A stretch of DNA of 6,671 bases from Caulobacteraceae bacterium (lineage in GTDB: Bacteria > Pseudomonadota > Alphaproteobacteria > Caulobacterales > Caulobacteraceae), in contig JACDGF010000122.1 in the NCBI GenBank assembly GCA_013815405.1, positions 1 to 6,671 of the forward strand. Direction: 5' to 3'. The notes below the pieces were generated by a model that made no database searches, was not told the origin of the DNA, and saw nothing but the letters and a program-made list of their open reading frames with translations. Made by a program: the position numbers and the translations under genes. Below are positions 1 to 5,005 of the stretch, piece after piece. Position 1 is the first letter of the stretch. Every line of letters starts with the position of its first letter.

Positions 1-1332
1 GGCCTGGGCGCGTACGCTGGGAGCGCGGGCGGTCACGCCGCCGCCCCCGCCGGTCGGCCCGGGTCGCGGCGCGTCGACGTTTGTCGCCTCGCCGTCCCGA
101 AACGCCTTGAGCGCCTCTTCGGGCCCCGGAAGGTCGGCGGCGTAGGCCAGGCGGATCAGGGTCATCTCCACCGCCGTCGCCGGGTCGGGCGCGCGGCGCG
201 TCTCGTCGAGGGCCTTGACCAGCATCTGCCACAGCCTCGCCAGGGTCCCGGCCGACAGGGTCGCGCCCAGGGCCGCCAGGCGCGCGGCCTGATCCTTGGG
301 CAGGCCCAGGGCGTCCGGGCCGAGCGCCTTGGAGACCGACGCGCCGTGGCAGTGCTCCAGCAGATCGAGCATCACCGTGACCGGATCGGCCCCGAAGCCG
401 TGGAGGGCGCGGAACGCCTCGATGGCCGGGCCGGCTTCGCCGCGCACGGTCTTTTCGAAGAGGTCGATGGTCTGGGCGCGGTCGGCGAGGCCGAGCATGT
501 CGCGCACCGCGGCGGCGCCGACGCTCTGGCCCGCTTCGGCCTGGACCAAAGCCTGGTCCAACAGCGATTGGGCGTCGCGCACCGAGCCCTCGGCGGCGCG
601 GGCGATGAGGGTCAGCGCCTCCGGCTCGATCCGCCCCCCCTCGGCCTCGACCAGGGTGGCGAGGTTGCCGATGATCACCTCCGGCGCCACCCGGCGCAGG
701 TCGAACCGCTGGCAGCGCGAGAGAATGGTCACCGGCACCTTGCGGATCTCGGTGGTGGCGAAGATGAACTTGGCGTGCGGCGGCGGCTCCTCCAGGGTTT
801 TCAGAAGCGCGTTGAAGGCCTGGGTCGAGAGCATGTGCACTTCGTCGATGATGTAGACCTTGTAGCGCGCCTCGGCGGGGGCGTAGCGTACCCCGTCCAG
901 CAGCTCGCGCATCTCGTCCACCTTGCTGCGGCTGGCGGCGTCCAGTTCGAGCACGTCCAGGTGCCGGCCCTCGACGATGGCGCGGCAGTGGCGGCCTTCC
1001 GCGGCCAGGTCGGTGACGCTCGGCTGATGGACGGTCTCGCTGTCGTAGTTGAGCGCCCGGGCGAGGAGCCTGGCGGTGGTGGTCTTGCCCACGCCGCGCA
1101 CCCCGGTGAGCATGAAGGCGTGGGCGATCCGTCCGGTGGCGAAGGCGTTCTTCAAGGTCCGGACCATGCCCTCCTGGCCGATCAGGTCGTCGAAGCTGCG
1201 GGGCCGGTACTTGCGGGCGAGGACGGTGTAGGGCGCCGGCGCGTCGGCCGCCGGCGGGGCGCCGAACAGGTCGGCGGCGCCCGCGTCACGCTCGCCGGGG
1301 TCGATGTCGAGCGTGGTGTCGTGATCGGTCAT
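1..1332 (-). CDS. dnaX: DNA polymerase III subunit tau/gamma (clamp loader ATPase), 5' part; C-terminus outside window
   Basis: DnaX is the ATPase core of the clamp loader, which opens the beta sliding clamp and places it on primed DNA; the full-length tau form also links polymerase to helicase. The 444 visible residues include the AAA+ module: a conserved start of the core (VLARKYRPRSFDDLIGQ, 38-53), Walker A GVRGVGKTT (77-85), Walker B IIDEVHML (161-168), the sensor-1 region FATTE (191-195), the SRC arginine-finger motif (205-207) and the sensor-2 region GSVRDAQSLLDQ (249-260). A helical domain III follows to about residue 405, then a linker with five glycines (428-432). The tau-specific C-terminal domains lie beyond the left edge. 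The ATG at 1330-1332 is the first reasonable start. It adds about 34 acidic, Ala/Pro-rich residues before the conserved core and has no clear Shine-Dalgarno, so it may be read from the ffs transcript. The zinc-binding cysteines usual between Walker A and B are reduced to one (C116). Confidence 0.97.
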   Translation of the reverse strand, partial: MTDHDTTLDIDPGERDAGAADLFGAPPAADAPAPYTVLARKYRPRSFDDLIGQEGMVRTLKNAFATGRIAHAFMLTGVRGVGKTTTARLLARALNYDSETVHQPSVTDLAAEGRHCRAIVEGRHLDVLELDAASRSKVDEMRELLDGVRYAPAEARYKVYIIDEVHMLSTQAFNALLKTLEEPPPHAKFIFATTEIRKVPVTILSRCQRFDLRRVAPEVIIGNLATLVEAEGGRIEPEALTLIARAAEGSVRDAQSLLDQALVQAEAGQSVGAAAVRDMLGLADRAQTIDLFEKTVRGEAGPAIEAFRALHGFGADPVTVMLDLLEHCHGASVSKALGPDALGLPKDQAARLAALGATLSAGTLARLWQMLVKALDETRRAPDPATAVEMTLIRLAYAADLPGPEEALKAFRDGEATNVDAPRPGPTGGGGGVTARAPSVRAQA

Positions 1333-1353
1333 GGGGGCGGGTCTTGAATCGGC

Positions 1354-1450
1354 GGTGGAGACCGGCAGACGACCCGGAGCAAATCTCGTTACGGCTGCTT
1401 CCTTCCGGACCTGACCGGGTTGGCGAGGCCTCCGCCCATCGCCGATCTCC
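1354..1450 (-). ncRNA. ffs: Signal recognition particle RNA (4.5S, small bacterial type)
   Basis: This is the RNA of the signal recognition particle; with the Ffh protein it targets membrane and secreted proteins co-translationally. On the minus strand, 1393-1416 carries the nearly invariant Ffh-binding domain, with GGUCAGGUCC, a GGAA tetraloop (1403-1406) and GGAAGCAGCC. The flanks fold back as expected: CUCG with CGAG, CGGAG with CUCCG, GGCGA with UCGUC, and a closing stem GGAGAUCGG (1442-1450) with CCGGUCUCC (1357-1365). The 5' end is set by the closing stem and by the candidate -10 at 1457-1462; the 3' end is uncertain by several bases. No U-tract follows, so the RNA may be processed from a longer ffs-dnaX transcript. 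The dnaX start codon lies about 21 nt downstream. ffs next to dnaX is a familiar arrangement in bacteria. Confidence 0.95.
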
Positions 1451-1456
1451 GCGCCC

Positions 1457-1485
1457 TATATCGCGTGGCCGGCGCCCGCGCGCAA
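1457..1485 (-). promoter_or_regulatory. Candidate ffs promoter
   Basis: On the minus strand a -35-like TTGCGC (1480-1485) and a -10-like GATATA (1457-1462) are separated by exactly 17 bp. The predicted start about seven bases downstream, near 1450, coincides with the first base of the SRP RNA closing stem (GGAGAUCGG). That agreement is the main support, since the hexamers are imperfect. Confidence 0.45.
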
Positions 1486-1494
1486 GCCGAGGGC

Positions 1495-1523
1495 ATGACG
1501 GGCGCCGCGACAGCCTCTAAGAC
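1495..1523 (+). promoter_or_regulatory. Candidate nudC promoter, leaderless type
   Basis: The plus strand reads ATGACGG (1495-1501), 14 bp, then TCTAAGAC (1516-1523). This partly matches the Caulobacter housekeeping consensus TTGACGS, 10-14 bp, GCTANAWC (6 of 8 at the -10). Transcription would begin near 1530, essentially at the A of the chosen nudC ATG (1531), giving a leaderless message. This fits the absence of any Shine-Dalgarno before that ATG. The site is back to back with the candidate ffs promoter, with only 9 bp between the two -35 elements. Confidence 0.35.
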
Positions 1524-1530
1524 CCTTCCC

Positions 1531-2457
1531 ATGCCCCTTGACGCCTTCGCCAACACCTTCGCGGGCAACCCCCTGGACCGCGCCAGCTATCGCCGGACGG
1601 ACGAGGCCTGGATCGCCGAGCGGCTGGCCGCGCCCGCGTCCCTGGCCGTCGCCCTGTGGAACGGCCAGCCCCTGGTGGAGGACGCCAAGGGCGGAGGCGT
1701 CCAGATCGCCTGGCTCGCCGCCGACATGGCCCGCGCACTCTCGGGCGGCCCCGAGCGCCTGCTCTTCCTGGGCCTGTGGAAGCAAGACGCGGTGTTCGCC
1801 GTCGACCTGGAGGGCGGGGCCGATCCGGCGGACGGGCCGCTCGCGGGGCTGGGGCGTTTCGAGGAGCTGCGCGCCCTCGCCCCCGCCCTGCCGGCGGGAG
1901 ACGCGGCGATCCTGGCGGCCGCCAAGTCGGTGTTCGAATGGCGGCGCAAACACCGCCACTGCGCCGCCTGCGGCGAGATCACGCAGGTCGCCGAGGGCGG
2001 CTGGAAGCGGGTCTGCCCCGCCTGCCGCGCCCAGCATTTCCCGCGCACCGACCCCGTGGTGATCATGCTGGCGGTGAAGGGCGAGCGTTGCCTATTGGGC
2101 CGTCAGGCGGCCTGGCCGGCGGGCATGTATTCGGCCCTGGCCGGTTTCGTGGAACCCGGCGAATCCATCGAGGAGGCCTGCGCGCGGGAGCTGTTCGAGG
2201 AGGCGGCGGTTCGGGCGACATCCGTCCGCTACCACTCCACCCAACCCTGGCCCTGGCCCTCCACCCTGATGATCGGCCTGATCGCGCAGATCGAGACCGA
2301 CGACGCGGTCGCGGACAATGTCGAGATCGACGAGGTCCGCTGGTTCGACCGCGACGAAGCCCGCGCCCTGATCCGCGGCGACCACCCCGAGGCCAAGGCC
2401 CCGCCCGCCCTGGCCATCGCCCATCAGCTGATCAAGGCCTGGGCGGAGGAAGGATAG
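1531..2457 (+). CDS. nudC: NAD(H) pyrophosphatase / NAD-RNA decapping Nudix hydrolase
   Basis: NudC hydrolyses NADH to NMNH and AMP and, in the well-studied E. coli enzyme, removes NAD caps from RNA. The 308-residue protein shows the full family layout: a variable N-terminal domain opening with FAGNPLDRAS, a four-cysteine zinc ribbon (C144, C147, C162, C165), the Nudix box (about 205-227) with REL-EE catalytic residues, and the NADH-specific signature TQPWPWPSTLM (237-247; family consensus SQPWPFPxS). Near the end of the Nudix box the usual glycine of EExGU is alanine (EEAAV). The frame stays open upstream to 1420, but that start lies inside the SRP RNA. The ATG at 1495 has a GAGG too close to it. 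The ATG at 1531 fits family length and a leaderless promoter, so I chose it. The gene ends in TAG and converges on the PhoX-like gene. Confidence 0.95.
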   Translation: MPLDAFANTFAGNPLDRASYRRTDEAWIAERLAAPASLAVALWNGQPLVEDAKGGGVQIAWLAADMARALSGGPERLLFLGLWKQDAVFAVDLEGGADPADGPLAGLGRFEELRALAPALPAGDAAILAAAKSVFEWRRKHRHCAACGEITQVAEGGWKRVCPACRAQHFPRTDPVVIMLAVKGERCLLGRQAAWPAGMYSALAGFVEPGESIEEACARELFEEAAVRATSVRYHSTQPWPWPSTLMIGLIAQIETDDAVADNVEIDEVRWFDRDEARALIRGDHPEAKAPPALAIAHQLIKAWAEEG

Positions 2458-2492
2458 GGACGCCGGCCCGGATCGCTCCAGGACCGGCGTCC
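2458..2492. terminator. Hairpin between convergent genes, possible bidirectional terminator
   Basis: GGACGCCGG (2458-2466) pairs perfectly with CCGGCGTCC (2484-2492). The 17-nt loop holds a small inner stem (GGA 2470-2472 with TCC 2477-2479). It begins directly after the nudC stop codon and ends 18 nt before the stop of the convergent PhoX-like gene, the right place for a shared terminator. There is no T-tract on either side, so it may act as a transcript-end stabiliser or need Rho. Confidence 0.45.
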
Positions 2493-2510
2493 CGCCTCAC
2501 GAACCTTCGA

Positions 2511-4058
2511 TCAGTTGTGGTGGAGTTCGAACGTGGTGTTGTCGCCGTGTTGCTGGGTGTAGAATCCCCGCGCCTCGGGCAGGTTGTAGGTCGTCCCGTA
2601 CTGGATCGGGCGCGCTATGCCGCCGTTGGAGACATGGATCCCGGTAGGCTCGTTGTCCTCCGCGCCGGCCCCCGAAGCGCTCGCGTCGCGTCCCTGGGCG
2701 AGGACCCGCAGCGGCGAGGCCAGGGCGGTCAGGGGATAGGCCCAGATGGAGTCGAGGGCGTTCAGCTGATCGTGCAGGGTGTCGCCGCGGTCTTCGGCGG
2801 CAAGGATCGTGTTGCTGTCGCCGAAGGTGATGTTGTCGAAGGAATTGTGATCGGCGTCGCCCAGGACGATCAGCTTGATCTTCCCGTCCTCCCGCAGCGC
2901 GTCCATGTGGAGTTCGAAGATGCCTCCCCAGGCCCCGCGCGCCGCCAGGGCCGGCACCGAACCTGAGAGGCTGTTGGTGTCGCCCGTGGGGGTGAAGTAG
3001 AAGGTGCGGAACTTGCCGTCGGGCTTGAAGGTCCCGTTTTCGGGTCGCTTGAACGGCGTCGCCCCCGCGGCCCGCGCCGTGGCGTTGCAGTCGAAGTCCG
3101 CCGCGCCGTCCTTGGCGGTGTTGTGGATCGTGATCCACCTAGTCGGGAAGGACGCGCCGCTGTGCAACTCCAGCTGCTTGGGCGAATAGACGTCGGCGAA
3201 CACCTGATCGGGCGCGGTCCCCCCGAACACCAGGGGCGCGCCGTCGACGAACACCTGTAGCGCCTGGAGCTTCCCGCCGGCGCTCAGATCCGTGGGCTTT
3301 TTGGGAATGAAACGGTAGACGTAGGAATTCGGCTGGCGGGCGACCTTGACCGGGCCGTTGGGGTCGTTGGGATCGTTGCTGGTGCTGATTCCGCCGGTGT
3401 CCTCCACCAGGTAGATTCGACCTTGGTCGTCGAGGTGAACCCCCTCGAGCCCGCAGCGTCCCATGCTGCCATAGTGCGTCGTGACGACCGGCGGCCAGCT
3501 GCCCAGGGAAATCTCGATCACCCCGCCGTCCGTCGGCCCGCCTTCCTGGGTGGCGAGGAGTGACTTGGTGAAGGGATCGTAGGTCGAGCCGTCCCCCCGG
3601 GAGAGATGGGTGAGCTGATCGTCGCCCACGGGGGTCAGAAGGGTGATGCGGTGCGCGGGATCGGTCACATCGAGATTGATCCGAGTGACGTAGCCGAGGC
3701 CGCCAGAGGCCTCGTGAGCCTGGAAGAGGAAGTTGTGTCCGTAATAGTACTTCGGAGTCGGCCCTTTGACCAAACCGGGCAGGTTCACATAGGTGTTCTG
3801 ATCAGGCTCGGTCTGGACGCCGTTGGAAAGCTTGCCGTAGGTGGTGATCAGCCCCGAGGGGTTCTCGAGCGGATCGGTTCCGATCGCCACCACGGTGGCC
3901 GTGAAGTCGGAACTCAGGACGTTGGGGGGCGCCCCCACGGCCGGCTGGGGGGCGGGTACGCCGCTGGTGAACGGGCCGATGCCGTCGCCCGCCCAGGCGG
4001 CGACCGGCGCGCATGACAGCAACATGGCCAAAAGCCGGGACTTTCTCGACATTCTCAT
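2511..4058 (-). CDS. Exported PhoX-like (DUF839) protein, putative phosphatase
   Basis: This is a 515-residue predicted exported protein. The start at 4058 is supported by AGGAGG with an 8-nt spacer and by a signal peptide directly after it: positively charged MRMSRKSR, a hydrophobic stretch, then AWA before G24 as a likely signal peptidase I site. The body reads like the beta-propeller DUF839/PhoX family, with short repeated blades such as GLEGVHLDDQGRIYLVED (203-220), an RPENG segment (338-342, compare RPE motifs of PhoX), DNITFGDSNTILAAEDRGD (408-426) and NEPTGIHVSNG near the C-terminus. PhoX enzymes are metal-dependent periplasmic phosphatases, usually longer and Tat-exported; this one is shorter and has no twin-arginine motif. 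The family call is from recognition of these segments, and phosphatase activity is inferred. A Pho-box-like site lies upstream. Cys16 after LLS makes a lipoprotein conceivable but less likely. Confidence 0.8.
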   Translation of the reverse strand: MRMSRKSRLLAMLLSCAPVAAWAGDGIGPFTSGVPAPQPAVGAPPNVLSSDFTATVVAIGTDPLENPSGLITTYGKLSNGVQTEPDQNTYVNLPGLVKGPTPKYYYGHNFLFQAHEASGGLGYVTRINLDVTDPAHRITLLTPVGDDQLTHLSRGDGSTYDPFTKSLLATQEGGPTDGGVIEISLGSWPPVVTTHYGSMGRCGLEGVHLDDQGRIYLVEDTGGISTSNDPNDPNGPVKVARQPNSYVYRFIPKKPTDLSAGGKLQALQVFVDGAPLVFGGTAPDQVFADVYSPKQLELHSGASFPTRWITIHNTAKDGAADFDCNATARAAGATPFKRPENGTFKPDGKFRTFYFTPTGDTNSLSGSVPALAARGAWGGIFELHMDALREDGKIKLIVLGDADHNSFDNITFGDSNTILAAEDRGDTLHDQLNALDSIWAYPLTALASPLRVLAQGRDASASGAGAEDNEPTGIHVSNGGIARPIQYGTTYNLPEARGFYTQQHGDNTTFELHHN

Positions 4059-4066
4059 GGGTGTTC

Positions 4067-4072
4067 CCTCCT
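4067..4072 (-). promoter_or_regulatory. Shine-Dalgarno of the PhoX-like gene
   Basis: AGGAGG on the minus strand lies 8 nt before the ATG at 4058. It decides the start: an open frame continues up to 4136, but that longer form would place 26 non-conserved residues before the signal peptide. Confidence 0.85.
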
Positions 4073-4076
4073 GGAG

Positions 4077-4086
4077 ATTGATCAAT
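4077..4086. promoter_or_regulatory. Perfect 10-bp palindrome in the 5' leader of the PhoX-like gene
   Basis: ATTGATCAAT is a perfect palindrome lying 4 bp upstream of the AGGAGG. It sits in a locally AT-rich patch within otherwise GC-rich DNA. It could be a regulator site or chance; nothing else distinguishes the two. Confidence 0.2.
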
Positions 4087-4179
4087 ACAATTTCGTCTTG
4101 ATACAGACATACGCACCCGCGCACGCCGGCGGTCACTGTGTTTCCACGGCTTTGCCTCGAAATTGCCGCCCTAGAGCTA

Positions 4180-4207
4180 GTGACTATTCATGACACCCCG
4201 ATGACGC
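4180..4207 (-). promoter_or_regulatory. Pho-box-like GTCA direct repeats upstream of the PhoX-like gene
   Basis: Reading the minus strand, GCGTCAT (4201-4207), CGGG, GTGTCAT (4190-4196) form two heptamers with the 11-nt period of a PhoB box (consensus CTGTCAT, 4 bp, CTGTCAT; here 5 of 7 and 6 of 7). A third unit, TAGTCAC (4180-4186), follows with a period of 10 instead of 11. The site lies about 122 nt upstream of the start codon. A CTCTAGGG just downstream could serve as a poor -10. The match is imperfect but stands before a gene whose family is classically phosphate-regulated. Confidence 0.4.
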
Positions 4208-4261
4208 CCATCGGAGGGACTGAAGAAATTTTTGCGCGCGGCGGCGGAGGCCCCGGAGAGC

Positions 4262-4284
4262 GGCCCCCGACTGGATCGGGGGCC
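4262..4284. repeat. Strong GC hairpin without an adjacent gene
   Basis: GGCCCCCGA (4262-4270) and TCGGGGGCC (4276-4284) are a perfect 9-bp inverted repeat with a 5-nt loop (CTGGA). There is no T-tract on either side and no gene end nearby: the PhoX-like gene starts 200 bp away and the DUF2442 gene ends 300 bp away. It could be a relic terminator or part of the neighbouring repeat cluster. Confidence 0.6.
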
Positions 4285-4301
4285 CGTCCGCCATGGGCCT
4301 A

Positions 4302-4346
4302 GCGGCAAGCGGGAAGGGCCGCGGGTGAGACGCCCATAGGCGCTAA
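4302..4346 (+). repeat. Dispersed-repeat element, copy A (left arm of island)
   Basis: This ~45-bp unit has a GC-rich head that can pair (GCGGC 4302-4306 with GCCGC 4318-4322), then GGGTGAGACGCCC (4323-4335) overlapping CCCATAGGCGCTAA (4333-4346). The last 14 bases recur exactly, inverted, at 4541-4554, making this one end of a symmetric island. It resembles REP/BIME-like intergenic units. That it is dispersed in the genome is my inference from its look. Confidence 0.65.
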
Positions 4347-4434
4347 TATAAGGGCGGGATGACGATTTTGGTTCGGGAGGGGTCGGCAAAGCCGAGTGAA
4401 TCTTTGAGGCGCCAAGCGTCCGCGGCCATCTTTC

Positions 4435-4510
4435 AACGCCAAGAAGCCAAGGAGCCAAGCCGGAATCCGGTCAGGCCCAGCGCCTCTTGGCGTCTTGGCT
4501 CCTTGGCGTT
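4435..4510. repeat. Large inverted repeat built from tandem octamers
   Basis: The left arm (4435-4459) is three tandem octamers of the form NNGCCAAG: ACGCCAAG, AAGCCAAG, GAGCCAAG. The right arm (4486-4510) is three tandem octamers in the opposite sense: CTTGGCGT, CTTGGCTC, CTTGGCGT. The arms match at 22 of 25 positions, and one difference still allows a G-U pair. The 26-nt spacer begins with a small palindrome, CCGGAATCCGG. A further GCGCCAAG lies at 4410-4417. As RNA this would be a long stem-loop on either strand. Similar CCAAG-rich intergenic repeats occur in many bacteria and often give spurious ORF calls. Confidence 0.75.
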
Positions 4511-4540
4511 TCAAAATATCGGTTCGGTAGCCGGACTATC

Positions 4541-4584
4541 TTAGCGCCTATGGGTGAGACGCCCGCGCTCCCAGAGGGCCGCGC
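4541..4584 (-). repeat. Dispersed-repeat element, copy B (right arm of island)
   Basis: On the minus strand this unit has a GC head able to fold (4565-4584), then GGGCGTCTCACCC, then CCCATAGGCGCTAA, the same order as copy A. The 14-bp end (4541-4554) is identical to copy A. The 13-bp core is the reverse complement of the corresponding core in copy A, so GGGTGAGACGCCC reads in the same plus-strand direction in both arms (4323-4335 and 4552-4564). The unit ends one base before the DUF2442 stop codon, so it may act as that module's transcript end. Confidence 0.65.
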
Positions 4585-4585
4585 T

Positions 4586-5005
4586 TTAGGATCGCGCCGC
4601 CTTGCGCGGACGCCCGCCCTTCGTTCCATTGGCTCGGGCCGCCGCCGCTTTGGCGGGGGACCTCGACCGGCCCGCGGCGCGGGCCAACGCGCGGGTCATC
4701 CAATCGCGGGTCCCGAAAACGCCCGAGACGAGCGCCGGGACGAACAGATCGACGTCGAGAGCCGGCCAATGCAGGTTGAACCCCAGGCCATGGACTTCGA
4801 TCCGCGCCAGATCCTCATCGCTCGCGCCCTGGAGATCCTGGGCCAGACGAGCCGGAAACGCATAGGCGCAGCCATTGACCAGGTCGATCACCACCCGGCC
4901 TGTCGCGCGATCGTAGCGGACGGTCGAAGCGCGCGGTTCCGTGTCCAGCATCCCGCGGCCCCGCGTTTCGGCCGCCTCCAGCCTAACGTCTGTCGCGTCG
5001 TCCAT
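4586..5005 (-). CDS. DUF2442 family protein, likely partner of the upstream DUF4160 protein
   Basis: This 139-residue protein has the DUF2442 pattern in its middle (about 44-98): NGCAYAFPARLAQDL, then a long helix, HGLGFNLHWPALDVDLFVPAL and a terminal SGVFG, with the conserved W-x3-D-x-D-x3-P spacing. Its C-terminal tail is basic and Ala-rich and contains KGGRPRKA, a Gly-Arg-Pro core like an AT-hook. The start at 5005 has GGGAG (5013-5017) with a 7-nt spacer and lies inside the end of the DUF4160 gene; the overlap of 23 nt implies translational coupling. The frame is open further upstream to 5119, but that part only reads the DUF4160 gene out of frame. DUF2442 and DUF4160 genes commonly occur as neighbours and are suspected of forming toxin-antitoxin pairs. 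The biochemical role is unproven. Confidence 0.85.
   Translation of the reverse strand: MDDATDVRLEAAETRGRGMLDTEPRASTVRYDRATGRVVIDLVNGCAYAFPARLAQDLQGASDEDLARIEVHGLGFNLHWPALDVDLFVPALVSGVFGTRDWMTRALARAAGRSRSPAKAAAARANGTKGGRPRKAARS

Larger units (their letters stand above)
4059..4585. other. Long intergenic region: 5' region of the PhoX-like gene plus nested repeat island
   Basis: No credible gene is seen in this 527-bp stretch. The short open frames inside it translate to the repetitive, low-conservation peptides typical of dispersed repeats (for example LAPMGETPALP). Its left third is the upstream region of the PhoX-like gene. The rest is a hairpin and a symmetric repeat island described in separate entries, ending one base before the DUF2442 stop codon. 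Confidence 0.75.

Noticed and set aside
346..1347. Long plus-strand open frame (333 codons) over the dnaX region
   Set aside because: It is the antisense shadow of dnaX. The minus strand has all clamp loader motifs, while the plus frame is a Gly/Ala/Val-rich string without recognisable domains.
1420..1530. N-terminal extension of nudC to the start at 1420 or the ATG at 1495
   Set aside because: 1420 lies inside the SRP RNA gene. The added residues are unlike other NudC proteins, and 1495 has its only GAGG too close to the ATG.
1656..2966. Plus-strand open frame of 436 codons spanning the nudC end and the PhoX-like gene
   Set aside because: It runs in another frame over two well-supported genes and translates to Arg/Gly/Pro-rich sequence typical of GC-rich shadow frames.
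4059..4106. Lipoprotein reading of the PhoX-like signal peptide (LLS before Cys16)
   Set aside because: The hydrophobic stretch continues past the cysteine and a good AWA cleavage site follows; the lipobox is a poor fit.
4198..4214. CCGATG / CATCGG hairpin as a terminator
   Set aside because: The stem is only 6 bp, the T-run begins about 14 nt later, and it overlaps the better explained GTCA repeats.
4435..4510. CRISPR-like array
   Set aside because: The repeats are only 8 bp, contiguous and inverted between arms, with no unique spacers.
4177..4544. Four small open frames in the intergenic region (61-93 codons, both strands)
   Set aside because: They translate the repeat units themselves, lack ribosome binding sites, and resemble spurious proteins called from dispersed repeats.
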